Origin: Dyella halodurans
Lineage (GTDB): Bacteria > Pseudomonadota > Gammaproteobacteria > Xanthomonadales > Rhodanobacteraceae
Direction: 5' to 3'
NCBI RefSeq assembly: GCF_026283925.1
Contig: NZ_JAPDPF010000007.1
Coordinates: 226,256-290,255 of the forward strand
DNA length: 64,000 nucleotides
The position numbers and the translations under genes were made by a program. Below the pieces are notes generated by a model that made no database searches, was not told the DNA's origin, and saw nothing but the letters and a program-made list of their open reading frames with translations. Each line of letters opens with the position of its first letter. The stretch's first letter is position 1. Of this stretch, positions 30,510 through 41,299 are shown in pieces.

Positions 30510-31655
30510 TCAAGCACCGGGGATCGACTCGCAGGGGATGGGGGAAGACAACTCGGCTTGATCATTCCAGCCGCCGTACGGCGCATCGGTGCGCTCGATC
30601 ACAGCGCCGCCGAGGCAGGCCTCGCCGTCATAGAACACCACCGACTGGCCGGGAGTGACCGCACGCTGGGCTTCGTCAAAGATCACTTCCAGGTGGTCTC
30701 CGTGCACGATCACTTCGCACGCCTGATCCTGCTGGCGATAGCGGGTCTTGGCGGTACAACGAAAGCGTGTGGCCGGAGGCTCACCCGCTACCCAATGGGG
30801 CAACTCGGTCAGCAGGCGGCGCGAATACAGCCAGAGATTCTCGCCACCTTGGGCTACATACAAGATGTTCCTGGCCACGTCCTTGCCCACCACATACCAG
30901 GCGTCGCCGCTGGCGCCGTGGCGACCACCGATGCCCAGGCCATTGCGCTGGCCAAGGGTGTAATACATCGCGCCCTGGTGCTCGCCCACGGTCTCCCCCC
31001 CGGGCGTACGCATGGGGCCGGGCTGGGCGGGGATGTACTGGGCGAGGAAGCTGCGGAAGTCGCGCTCACCGATAAAGCAGATGCCGGTGGAGTCTTTTTT
31101 CGCGTGGGTGGGTAGCGATGCTTCCAAGGCCATCTGGCGCACGCGCGCCTTCTCGATCTCGCCCACCGGAAACAGCGTGGCGGCCAATTGCTGCTGGCCC
31201 AGCGCGTGCAGGAAGTAGGTCTGGTCCTTGGCGGCATCCACGGCGCGCAATAACCGATATTTGCCGTCGTGGAAGTCCACGCGGGCGTAATGGCCGGTGG
31301 CAATCTTGTCGGCGCCGAGCGCACGCGCTTCGTCCAGGAACGTCTTGAACTTGATCTCGCGATTGCACAGCACGTCCGGATTCGGCGTGCGCCCGGCGCG
31401 GTATTCGGCCAGGAAGTGCTCGAACACCCCGTCCCAGTACTCGGCGGCGAAATTGCGCGCATGGAACGGGATGCCCAGCCGGCCGCACACCGCCACGGCG
31501 TCCTTGCGGTCGGCGTCGGTGGTGCAGGGGCCGTCGCGGTCGTCTTCTTCCCAGTTCTGCATGAACAGGCCTTCGACCTCGCAGTCGGCCTGTTGCAGCA
31601 GCAGGGCGGCCACCGAGGAGTCGACGCCACCGGAAATGCCGAGCATCACTTTCAC
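30510..31655 (-). CDS. mnmA: tRNA 2-thiouridylase MnmA
   Basis: 381 residues from a GTG start whose first bases overlap the nudJ stop (GTGA at 31652-31655); an ATG at 31646 is possible. The PP-loop SGGVDSS (8-14) adenylates U34 of Lys, Glu and Gln tRNAs. Cys97 in [12 protein letters not shown] and Cys193 in [12 protein letters not shown] are the sulfur-transfer cysteines. The central domain and C-terminal beta barrel are complete. Sulfur is expected from an IscS/Tus-type relay not encoded here. Confidence 0.96.
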   Translation of the reverse strand: MKVMLGISGGVDSSVAALLLQQADCEVEGLFMQNWEEDDRDGPCTTDADRKDAVAVCGRLGIPFHARNFAAEYWDGVFEHFLAEYRAGRTPNPDVLCNREIKFKTFLDEARALGADKIATGHYARVDFHDGKYRLLRAVDAAKDQTYFLHALGQQQLAATLFPVGEIEKARVRQMALEASLPTHAKKDSTGICFIGERDFRSFLAQYIPAQPGPMRTPGGETVGEHQGAMYYTLGQRNGLGIGGRHGASGDAWYVVGKDVARNILYVAQGGENLWLYSRRLLTELPHWVAGEPPATRFRCTAKTRYRQQDQACEVIVHGDHLEVIFDEAQRAVTPGQSVVFYDGEACLGGAVIERTDAPYGGWNDQAELSSPIPCESIPGA

Positions 31656-32146
31656 GGGTAACGATCCTCGGCCAGCAGGCTGTGCAGCGCGGTCAGCGGC
31701 AGGCGCTGGCCAGCCAGCCATGCATCGATGCTCATCAACACCAGCGGGCTGCGCAGGCGGTCGCCCAGGGCCACGATCTCGTCCCGGGTCAGCCACAGGG
31801 CGCGGAGGATGCCGGTATCCAGCGGACGCTTGGGGTCGTGGCCTAGCGCGCGGGCGGCAAACGTGAAGCGCACCACGCCGTCGCCGTGCTCGGTACTGCG
31901 CCACTGGTGGATGCCGATCAGATGCTCCAGTTCGACCGTCCAGCCGGTTTCTTCCAGCGTCTCGCGCACGGCGGCGCTGGCCAGGCTTTCCTTGTCATCC
32001 AAATGGCCGGCCGGCTGGTTATAGGCAAGACGGCCATTTACTTCCTCTTCCACCATCAGGAAGCGGTCGCCATCGGCCACGACACACGCCACGGTAACGT
32101 GCGGGCACCAGACGGACGGGGAGGAGGGAAATGCGGAATCGGCCAT
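31652..32146 (-). CDS. nudJ: Nudix hydrolase NudJ
   Basis: 164 residues. The Nudix box runs [20 protein letters not shown] (47-66) followed by TGW, complete with the metal-binding glutamates. The start [21 protein letters not shown] and the position immediately before mnmA identify it as the NudJ (YmfB) branch, which hydrolyses nucleoside tri/diphosphates and HMP-PP. Its stop codon overlaps the mnmA GTG, indicating translational coupling. First gene of the three-gene unit. Confidence 0.92.
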   Translation of the reverse strand: MADSAFPSSPSVWCPHVTVACVVADGDRFLMVEEEVNGRLAYNQPAGHLDDKESLASAAVRETLEETGWTVELEHLIGIHQWRSTEHGDGVVRFTFAARALGHDPKRPLDTGILRALWLTRDEIVALGDRLRSPLVLMSIDAWLAGQRLPLTALHSLLAEDRYP

Positions 32147-32302
32147 GGGGGATATATGGCGCCGGCAAAGGCACTGGAAAAGTAGTCATTGTGCCATCAC
32201 CTGAAGACAACCTGCCGGCGCGGGTACCCCGGGTCCCGCAGTTCGGGCCGGCATCGGGGTTGCGGCGGTATACTTTTCCCCAGGATATTTCACGTAGAAC
32301 CC

Positions 32303-32629
32303 ATGGCTCACGAACCCGAACACGAACAAGGCAGCGGTCACGGCCTGGCGCTGGAAACCTCGAGGCCGGAAGTGGCGCGTCCACCCCTGTTTCAGGTGGT
32401 GCTGCTGAACGACGACTTCACCCCGATGGATTTCGTGGTCGAGGTGCTGCGCAGCTTCTTCAGCCTGGACCAGGAGCGGGCGGTGCAGGTCATGCTTCAC
32501 GTCCATACCCGCGGGAAGGGGGTTTGCGGCGTCTTTACCCGGGAGGTTGCCGAAACCAAGGTCACTCAGGTAAACGAATATTCACGTGCTCATCAACACC
32601 CTTTGTTGTGCACTATGGAAAAGCTCTAA
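32303..32629 (+). CDS. clpS: ClpS adaptor protein
   Basis: 108 residues. After a variable 25-residue arm, [23 protein letters not shown] (about 27-49) forms the N-degron pocket with the conserved Asp-Asp. [19 protein letters not shown] supplies the ClpA-binding helix and HxxG. Ends [19 protein letters not shown] as in most ClpS. It delivers N-end-rule substrates to ClpAP. clpA follows 61 bases downstream. The ATG at 32303 is chosen from conservation; the ribosome-binding site is weak. Confidence 0.95.
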   Translation: MAHEPEHEQGSGHGLALETSRPEVARPPLFQVVLLNDDFTPMDFVVEVLRSFFSLDQERAVQVMLHVHTRGKGVCGVFTREVAETKVTQVNEYSRAHQHPLLCTMEKL

Positions 32630-32690
32630 GCGTCCCCATTTTGTAGCCATCGCGGTATAGCCCGCCTGCCACTTAGCGGAGTAGGTCCGG

Positions 32691-34958
<2,268 letters not shown>

Positions 34959-34980
34959 CCGGCTTTCTTAGGGCAACACA

Positions 34981-35009
34981 AAAAGGCCGCGCTTACAGCG
35001 CGGCCTTTT
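34981..35009. terminator. Strong bidirectional terminator (clpA/infA)
   Basis: Perfect twelve-pair stem AAAAGGCCGCGC/GCGCGGCCTTTT with a TTACA loop and a T run to 35011. Confidence 0.92.
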
Positions 35010-35013
35010 TTCT

Positions 35014-35086
35014 GTAGGAGCGCACCCAGTGCGCGAAAATCCTACATAGCGGTAACCGTGTGATCGCGCACTGGGTGCGCTCCTAC
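35014..35086. repeat. Perfect 23-base inverted repeat (GTAGGAGCGCACC type)
   Basis: GTAGGAGCGCACCCAGTGCG... at 35014-35036 is exactly reverse-complemented at 35064-35086 around a 27-base spacer. REP-like element between the convergent clpA and infA genes. Confidence 0.9.
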
Positions 35087-35103
35087 CACAGCGGGCCGCT
35101 CGA

Positions 35104-35322
35104 TTACTTCATGCGGTAGGTGATACGGCCCTTGGTCAGGTCGTACGGGGTCATCTCCACCTTCACCTTGTCGCCGGTGAGGATGCGGATGTAATGCTTG
35201 CGCATGCGCCCGGAGATATGGGCCGTAATGACGTGGCCGTTCTCCAGCTGCACGCGGAACATGGTGTTGGGCAGGGTCTCCTGGACCGTGCCTTCCATTT
35301 CAATGACGTCGTCTTTGGCCAT
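35104..35322 (-). CDS. infA: Translation initiation factor IF-1
   Basis: 72 residues, the standard IF-1 length: a single OB fold beginning [19 protein letters not shown] and containing [20 protein letters not shown] and [20 protein letters not shown]. It binds the ribosomal A site during initiation with IF-2 and IF-3. Position opposite clpA is conserved in gammaproteobacteria. High conservation leaves no doubt about start or identity. Confidence 0.98.
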   Translation of the reverse strand: MAKDDVIEMEGTVQETLPNTMFRVQLENGHVITAHISGRMRKHYIRILTGDKVKVEMTPYDLTKGRITYRMK

Positions 35323-35405
35323 GCGTTCCGGTGGGTGCGATTGGGGCCGTCATGGCCGCTTAAGCGGTCGATTATGCCACGGAAACTGGAATGGTTAAAG
35401 AATCA

Positions 35406-35681
35406 TCAGCCGAAGTGCTCGTCCAGCTTGCGGCGGATCTCCTGTTCGACCATGCCCTTCAAGGGCGCCAGCATCATGCCCAGCTCGGCTTTCACGTGGA
35501 TGACGTCGCTCGCCACCGCGATGCTGCCAGCCACGCCCGGGCGGGAAAAACGCAGGGTATCGCCTTCCCACTGACCCTCCATGCCGAATTTCTCGTGCAT
35601 GCGTGCCGCCACCTTGTCGACCACGGCACGAGCCTCGGCCAGGGGCAGCTGGTGCGGCCGACGGATATCAATCTTGGGCAT
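35406..35681 (-). CDS. Putative polyhydroxyalkanoic-acid system protein
   Basis: 91 residues from ATG 35681 with CGGAGC about 8 bases upstream. IDIRRPHQLPLAEARAVVDKVAARM and the WEGDTLRFSRPGVAGSIAV strand pair match the small PHA_gran_rgn family, annotated as polyhydroxyalkanoic-acid system or granule-associated proteins. The biochemical role is not established and no PHA synthase is in the window. It lies 83 bases upstream of infA on the same strand. Confidence 0.85.
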   Translation of the reverse strand: MPKIDIRRPHQLPLAEARAVVDKVAARMHEKFGMEGQWEGDTLRFSRPGVAGSIAVASDVIHVKAELGMMLAPLKGMVEQEIRRKLDEHFG

Positions 35682-35782
35682 GGATAAGCTCCGGACAGGC
35701 AAACCCACATGGTAAGCCAGATGCGCTCGGACAGAATGCAAGCTTCTGTTAGAGTCCCGGCCGTCTATCGACTGGTTCACCG

Positions 35783-36550
35783 ATGCGTATCGAGTTTCCC
35801 AATTCGGCCCGAGAGGATTTCCACTGGGATGCCCCCGCACTGCGGATCGGCAGCGCACCGGACAACGATCTGATACTGGCCGGCCATCAGGCCGGCGAGC
35901 ACCATTTGCGTATCCAGCTCGACCGTCGTGGCTGGGTGCTGCAGGTCTTGCCGGAAGGCAACCGCGTCTATGTGAATGCCCGGCCCGTGCGCGAGAAAGC
36001 CTTGCTGCGCCCGGGTGACGTGTTGAGCGTTGGCGATTGCCGCATGTTGCTGCGGGTCGATGAGCAGCCTGCCCAACACCCGCCCGTCACCGTGCCGGCG
36101 GAAGGGCGCTGCACGGTGGCCTTGCGTGCGGTGGCCGGGTCGCTGTCGGGTCGCGTGCTGTCGCTGCAGGACAAGCTGGAGCTGGGGCCCATGGGCCGCT
36201 TCCCATTGGAGCTGCCGCAAGGCGAAGCGGCGTCACTGGCGGTCTTCTGGCGCGACGGGCAGCTCATGCTCGAGGCAGGCCAGCAATCGGCCCGTTATCC
36301 GTTGCGCGTCAACGGCGTAGCGGTGACCCAGGCAGCCTTGCGCCCGGGCGACCAGGTTGGCTTGGCGATGCACCGTTTCGTGGTCGACGCCCCCGGGCTG
36401 GAACTTGAGCCCGAGATCATCAGGCCGGAGCCGCCGCCTGAGCACCTGCCCGAGGAAGACGCCGGTCCGCGCGGCGAAGTGTGGTGGCTGATCGCCACGG
36501 CGGCCGTGCTGGCGCTGGGTATCGCCATTGCCTTGTTGGTGCGCTTCTAG
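35783..36550 (+). CDS. FHA-domain protein with C-terminal membrane anchor
   Basis: 255 residues. Residues about 15-90 form a forkhead-associated fold (LRIGSAPDNDLILAG, HHLRIQLDRRGWVLQV, NRVYVNARPVRE, LRPGDVLSVGDCRMLL). A second, weaker FHA-like half follows (about 105-205, with VNGVAVTQAALRPGDQVGLA). A Pro/Glu-rich linker leads to one transmembrane helix near the end (WWLIATAAVLALGIAIALLV), so it should be tail-anchored with the FHA part in the cytoplasm. FHA domains bind phosphothreonine; no kinase is nearby. The first half keeps Gly-Ser and His but lacks a clear Arg-x-x-S-x-x-H core, so phosphopeptide binding is uncertain. Confidence 0.8.
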   Translation: MRIEFPNSAREDFHWDAPALRIGSAPDNDLILAGHQAGEHHLRIQLDRRGWVLQVLPEGNRVYVNARPVREKALLRPGDVLSVGDCRMLLRVDEQPAQHPPVTVPAEGRCTVALRAVAGSLSGRVLSLQDKLELGPMGRFPLELPQGEAASLAVFWRDGQLMLEAGQQSARYPLRVNGVAVTQAALRPGDQVGLAMHRFVVDAPGLELEPEIIRPEPPPEHLPEEDAGPRGEVWWLIATAAVLALGIAIALLVRF

Positions 36551-36654
36551 GGCGCTGGCCGGGGCGCTACCGAGGCATCGGCGAGCGGGTTGACGATGCA
36601 TTGCTGCGACGCGGCATAATGCGGCGATTCCTCCCATGAAGGCGCCGTCGGTCA

Positions 36655-37740
36655 GTGAGCAGACTCTGGAATTTCAGCGCAGGCCCGGCGGCGATGCCGC
36701 AGGCGGTACTTGAACGCGCCCAGCGCGAACTACTGGACTGGCAGGGCTGTGGCGCCTCGGTGATGGAGCTCTCCCATCGCGGCAAGCTGTTCATGGGCCT
36801 GGCCCAGCAGGCCGAGGCCGATCTGCGCGAGCTGCTGGCGATCCCCGCCGATTACGCCGTGCTGTTCCTGCAGGGCGGTGCCACCCAGCATTTCGGCCAG
36901 ATTCCGATGAACCTGGCCGGCGAGGGCGATAGCGCCGACTACATCGTCACCGGGCACTGGGGCGAAAAGGCCGTCAGCGAAGCCGCGCCCTATGTGAAAG
37001 TGAACGTGGCGGGCAGCAGCAAGGAGCAGCACTACCTGCAGCTGCCGCCCCGCGATAGCTGGCAACTCGATCCGCGTGCCGCCTATGTGCACTACACGCC
37101 GAACGAAACCATCCACGGCGTCGAGTTTCACGCGATTCCCGAGGTTGGCGAGGTGCCGCTGGTGGCGGACATGTCCTCCAATATCCTGTCCGAGCCGGTG
37201 GACGTCTCGCGCTTCGGGCTGATCTATGCGGGCGCGCAGAAGAACATCGGTCCCTCGGGTCTGGTGGTGATGATCATCCGTCGCGATCTGCTGCAGCGGG
37301 CCACGCGCCCGATGTCGCGCATCTTCCATTACGCGGATCACGCGGCGAACGATTCCATGCTCAACACCCCCAATACCTGGGGCTGGTACCTGGCGGGCCT
37401 GACCTTCCAGTGGTTGAAGGAGCAGGGCGGCCTGACCGCCATGTGTGAGCGCAACCGTGCCAAGGCAGAGCTTCTCTACGGCAGCATCGACGGCTCCGGC
37501 GGCTTTTACCGCAATCCGATCGACTTGGCCGCGCGTTCGCGCATGAACGTGCCATTCACACTGCACGACAGTGCGCTGGATGCGGCTTTCCTCAAGGAAT
37601 CGGAGGCGGCCGGCCTGCTCGCATTGAAGGGGCACAAGGCGCTCGGCGGTATGCGCGCCTCGCTCTACAACGCGGTGCCGCTGGAGGCCGTGCAGGCGCT
37701 GGTGGACTTCATGGGCGATTTCGCCAAACGTCACGGATGA
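36655..37740 (+). CDS. serC: Phosphoserine aminotransferase
   Basis: 361 residues from a GTG start, placed there because the conserved WNFSAGPAAMP begins 4 residues later. GGATQHFGQIPMNL (about 75-88) binds the PLP phosphate, and AGAQKNIGPSG holds the Schiff-base lysine (K196). SRIFHYADHA and the C-terminal LKGHKALGGMRASLYNA contact substrate. It makes phosphoserine (serine synthesis) and 4-phosphohydroxythreonine (vitamin B6). First gene of the serC-pheA-aroA series. Confidence 0.96.
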   Translation: MSRLWNFSAGPAAMPQAVLERAQRELLDWQGCGASVMELSHRGKLFMGLAQQAEADLRELLAIPADYAVLFLQGGATQHFGQIPMNLAGEGDSADYIVTGHWGEKAVSEAAPYVKVNVAGSSKEQHYLQLPPRDSWQLDPRAAYVHYTPNETIHGVEFHAIPEVGEVPLVADMSSNILSEPVDVSRFGLIYAGAQKNIGPSGLVVMIIRRDLLQRATRPMSRIFHYADHAANDSMLNTPNTWGWYLAGLTFQWLKEQGGLTAMCERNRAKAELLYGSIDGSGGFYRNPIDLAARSRMNVPFTLHDSALDAAFLKESEAAGLLALKGHKALGGMRASLYNAVPLEAVQALVDFMGDFAKRHG

Positions 37741-37820
37741 AACGGTTGCGCATGAGTCTGCATATCACGGACTATCCCTGGTCCACTGTTTGGACATCTT
37801 TCCTTCCGTAGCGCCGAGAT

Positions 37821-38909
37821 ATGACCGACAAGAAATCCTCACTTTCCGATGTGCGTGAGCGCATCGACACCATCGATCAGCAGATCCAGCAGCTGATCTC
37901 GGAGCGTGCCGGTTGGGCGCAGGAAGTGGCGCGCGTGAAGGGCGAGGGGCTTTCGGCGATCGACTATTACCGCCCCGAGCGCGAGGCGCATGTGTTGCGC
38001 ATGGTGGTGGATCGCAATCACGGCCCGTTGTCGGACGCGGAAATGGTGCGCCTGTTCCGCGAGATCATGTCGTCCTGCCTGGCCCAGGAAGATCCGCTCA
38101 AGGTTGGATTCCTGGGGCCGGAAGGCACCTTCAGCGAGCAGGCGGTGCGCAAGCACTTTGGCCACGCGGCCTACGGCCTGCCGCTGGGCAGCATCGAGGA
38201 AGTATTCCAGGAAGTGGCTGCCGGCCATGCCGATTTCGGCGTGGTGCCGGTGGAGAACTCCGGCCAGGGCATGATCCAGGTGACCCTGGACATGTTCCTC
38301 ACCTCCGACGCCACCATTTGCGGCGAAGTCGAGTTGCGCGTGCATCAGTGCCTGCATTCGATGAGCGGCAAGCTCGAGGACATCAAGCGCGTCTACGCGC
38401 ACGCGCAGTCGCTGCAGCAGTGTAAGACCTGGTTGCGCATCAACCTGCCGGGCGTGGAATGCATCGGGGTCAGCAGCAATGCCGAAGCGGCCCGGCTTGC
38501 GCGTCATGCGGACGACGCCGGCGCCATTGCCGGCGAAACGGCGGGCCGCGTGTACGGGCTCAAGACCGTGGCGCAGGCCATCGAGGACCGCGCGGACAAC
38601 ACCACGCGCTTCCTGGTGATTGGCCGTTCGCTGTTTCCGCCGTCGGGCAACGACCGCACGTCCTTGCTCATCACGGTGAACGACAAGCCAGGCGCGCTCT
38701 ATGACGTGTTGAGCCCGTTCGCCAAGCATGGCCTCAGCCTCAATCGCATCGAGTCGCGTCCCGCGCATTCGGGCAAGTGGCAGTACGCGTTCTTTATCGA
38801 CGTGTCTGGCCACGTCCACGACGCACCCATGCAGGCGGCGATGCAGGAAATGGGCTCGGCCGCGGCCCAGGTACGCGTGCTCGGCTCCTACCCGGTGGCC
38901 TTGCCCTGA
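37821..38909 (+). CDS. pheA: Bifunctional chorismate mutase / prephenate dehydratase
   Basis: 362 residues. Residues 1-95 are an AroQ chorismate mutase (VRERIDTIDQQIQQLISERA, YYRPEREAHVL). About 97-275 is prephenate dehydratase (VGFLGPEGTFSEQAVRKHFG; the catalytic DNTTRFLVI). About 280-362 is an ACT domain with GALYDVL and LNRIESRP, the phenylalanine-binding pair of feedback-inhibited enzymes. It makes phenylpyruvate. The gap to serC is 80 bases; aroA follows after 42. Confidence 0.96.
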   Translation: MTDKKSSLSDVRERIDTIDQQIQQLISERAGWAQEVARVKGEGLSAIDYYRPEREAHVLRMVVDRNHGPLSDAEMVRLFREIMSSCLAQEDPLKVGFLGPEGTFSEQAVRKHFGHAAYGLPLGSIEEVFQEVAAGHADFGVVPVENSGQGMIQVTLDMFLTSDATICGEVELRVHQCLHSMSGKLEDIKRVYAHAQSLQQCKTWLRINLPGVECIGVSSNAEAARLARHADDAGAIAGETAGRVYGLKTVAQAIEDRADNTTRFLVIGRSLFPPSGNDRTSLLITVNDKPGALYDVLSPFAKHGLSLNRIESRPAHSGKWQYAFFIDVSGHVHDAPMQAAMQEMGSAAAQVRVLGSYPVALP

Positions 38910-38951
38910 TATGTATGCGGTCGCCTCGGAGCGGCTGCCGGAGAATTCATC

Positions 38952-40259
38952 GTGAGTCGACTCGACTGGATCAGTCATGCCGGCCGCGCGCTGCAAGGCA
39001 GCGTACGCGTCCCCGGCGATAAATCGGTATCGCACCGCGCCCTGATGCTGGGTGCGTTGGCGGATGGCATATCGCATATCCGCGGCTTCCTCGAGGGTGA
39101 GGACACCCGTGCCACCGCCGCCGTCCTGCAACAGCTTGGCGTGCGCATCGAGACGCCTGCCGAGGGCGAGCGTCGCGTGCATGGCGTGGGCCTGCATGGC
39201 TTGCGTGGTGCAGCGCAGCCGCTGGACTGCGGCAATGCCGGCACCGGCATGCGCCTGCTGGCTGGCCTTCTCGCCGGGCAGGCCTTTGCCAGCACCCTGG
39301 TGGGCGACGAGTCGCTGTCGAAGCGGCCGATGCGCCGCGTCACCGACCCGCTGGCCATGATGGGCGCGAAGATCGACAGCCGCGATGGCTTGCCGCCGCT
39401 GCAGGTGCACGGCAACCAGGCGCTGCATGGCATCGAATACACCTTGCCGGTGGCCAGCGCCCAGGTGAAGTCGGCGCTGTTGCTGGCCGGCTTGTACGCG
39501 CACGGCGAAACGACGGTGATCGAGCCGCATCCGACGCGCGACTACACCGAGCGCATGCTGGCCGCCTTCGGCTGGCCGATCGATTTCGAGCCTGGTCGTG
39601 CGCGCTTGAGTGGCGGTCATGTGCTGCGTGCCACCGACGTGGACGTGCCCGCCGATTTCTCCTCGGCGGCGTTCTTCCTGGTCGCGGCCAGCATCGTGCC
39701 AGGGTCGAAGCTGCGTTTGCCGGCGGTCGGCTTGAATCCGCGTCGCACCGGCCTGCTGCAGGCGCTGCGCTTGATGGGCGCCGATATCCGCATCGAAAAC
39801 CCGCGCAAGAGCGGTGGCGAGCCGGTTGGTGACCTGATGGTGCGTTACGCGCCCCTGCACGGCATCGAGCTGCCGGAAGCGCTGGTACCGGACATGATTG
39901 ACGAATTCCCGGTACTTTTTGTCGCCGCCGCTGCTGCGAAAGGCCGCACGGTCGTGCGCGGCGCCGCCGAATTGCGCGTGAAGGAATCGGATCGCATCGC
40001 GTCCATGGCGGCCGGCTTGCGTGCCATCGGTGCGCAAATCGAAGAGACCCCGGATGGCGCCATTATCACCGGCGGCCCCCTCGGCGGCGGCGGCATCGAG
40101 AGCCATGGCGACCATCGCATCGCGATGAGTTTCGCTGTAGCTGGCCTGATTGCAGGTGACCCCATCCGCCTCAACGATTGCAGCAACGTCGCCACGTCGT
40201 TCCCTGGATTTCTCGAGCTGGCCAACAGCTGCGGCTTTGCCCTAAGCGCCGCGAGCTGA
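38952..40259 (+). CDS. aroA: EPSP synthase, class II-like
   Basis: 435 residues from a GTG start with GGAG about 9 bases upstream. It joins shikimate-3-phosphate and PEP in the sixth shikimate-pathway reaction. PGDKSVSHRALMLG, SLSKRPMRRVTDPL, SAQVKSALLLAGL and the C-terminal HGDHRIAMSFAVAGL resemble the class II enzymes (CP4, Gram-positive) more than E. coli AroA. G97 in GNAGTGMRL corresponds to E. coli G96; CP4-type tolerance has Ala at this site, so the native glyphosate-resistance residue is absent. Last gene of serC-pheA-aroA. Confidence 0.95.
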   Translation: MSRLDWISHAGRALQGSVRVPGDKSVSHRALMLGALADGISHIRGFLEGEDTRATAAVLQQLGVRIETPAEGERRVHGVGLHGLRGAAQPLDCGNAGTGMRLLAGLLAGQAFASTLVGDESLSKRPMRRVTDPLAMMGAKIDSRDGLPPLQVHGNQALHGIEYTLPVASAQVKSALLLAGLYAHGETTVIEPHPTRDYTERMLAAFGWPIDFEPGRARLSGGHVLRATDVDVPADFSSAAFFLVAASIVPGSKLRLPAVGLNPRRTGLLQALRLMGADIRIENPRKSGGEPVGDLMVRYAPLHGIELPEALVPDMIDEFPVLFVAAAAAKGRTVVRGAAELRVKESDRIASMAAGLRAIGAQIEETPDGAIITGGPLGGGGIESHGDHRIAMSFAVAGLIAGDPIRLNDCSNVATSFPGFLELANSCGFALSAAS

Positions 40260-40269
40260 CTGCTTTTCG

Positions 40270-40337
40270 CTCCCTCTCCCCTTTGGGGAGAGGGCTGGGG
40301 TGAGCCCCTAAAAGGGGGTAAAGGGCGGGTGCTCGCG
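40270..40337 (+). repeat. CTCC-hairpin repeat with internal insertion
   Basis: Copy with CTCCCTCTCCCCTTTGGGGA and the usual end GGGCGGGTGCTCGCG, but the middle is enlarged by CCCCTAAAAGGGGGTAAA, itself a small hairpin (CCCCT/AGGGG). Confidence 0.8.
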
Positions 40338-40482
40338 ACAACCTGGATTGGTACGTGTTTTCTTGATGGCTTGCCGCCAGGCCACCACGTGGTACTAGGC
40401 GGCACACAAGTGGTGAAGACCCACCACCCCTCGTCTCCGCCCACGCTTGCAGCTAGGCTTCCAACCTCACCAAGAGGTCGCC

Positions 40483-41256
40483 ATGTCCGCTGACACCCCG
40501 CCGTTCATCGTCGCCATTCCCGCCCGCTATGGCTCCACGCGCTTGCCGGCGAAGCCTCTGCGCGAGATTGCCGGCGTGCCGATGGTGGTGCGGGTGGCGC
40601 AGCGTGCGCTGCAGGCAGGGGCGACCGAGGTCGTCGTGGCGGTGGACGACCAGCGCATCGCCGATGCCCTGGCCGGGCAGGGCGTCGAGGTATGCATGAC
40701 CCGTGGCGATCATGCCTCGGGCAGCGACCGCCTGGCCGAGTGCGCGGTTCACTACGGCTGGCCCGATGACGCCATCGTGGTGAACCTGCAAGGCGACGAA
40801 CCGTTTGCTCCTGCTGCGGGCATCCGCGAGGTGGCACGTGCGCTGGCGGACGACGATGCGCCGGTCGCGACCTTGGCGACGCCAATCACCGAAGCGCATG
40901 AGCTGTTCGATCCCAACGTGGTGAAGCTGGTGCGCGCGTCGAATGGCCGGGCCTTGTACTTCAGCCGCGCTCCATTGCCATGGGCGCGAGATGCCTTTGC
41001 GCTGCATCGTGAGATGTTGCCAGCCGAGGTGCCGTTCCTTCGCCACATCGGCATCTACGCGTACCGTGCAGGTTTCCTCAAGCGCTACACCCAGTTGTCG
41101 CGTACGGCGCTGGAGCAGGCGGAGTCGCTGGAACAGTTGCGCGTGCTCGAGCACGGTCATGCCATTGCCGTGCGGCTGACGCCCGAACCGTTTCCGCCAG
41201 GCATCGACACCTTGGCCGATCTGGAGCGCGCGGAGCAGTGGCTCGCACGCGACTGA
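40483..41256 (+). CDS. kdsB: CMP-KDO synthetase
   Basis: 257 residues from ATG 40483, with AGAGG 5-6 bases before it. [19 protein letters not shown] (about 7-25) is the nucleotide-binding start, [12 protein letters not shown] the CTP/KDO site, and [10 protein letters not shown] the metal-binding aspartate region; [15 protein letters not shown] near 185 is also conserved. The enzyme activates 3-deoxy-D-manno-octulosonate for lipopolysaccharide inner-core synthesis. It converges on an MFS gene; no other LPS genes are in the window. Confidence 0.96.
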   Translation: MSADTPPFIVAIPARYGSTRLPAKPLREIAGVPMVVRVAQRALQAGATEVVVAVDDQRIADALAGQGVEVCMTRGDHASGSDRLAECAVHYGWPDDAIVVNLQGDEPFAPAAGIREVARALADDDAPVATLATPITEAHELFDPNVVKLVRASNGRALYFSRAPLPWARDAFALHREMLPAEVPFLRHIGIYAYRAGFLKRYTQLSRTALEQAESLEQLRVLEHGHAIAVRLTPEPFPPGIDTLADLERAEQWLARD

Positions 41257-41299
41257 ACGCTTTAAGTCCCAGATGGCTGCCGGAAAGCCGCACCGAGTT

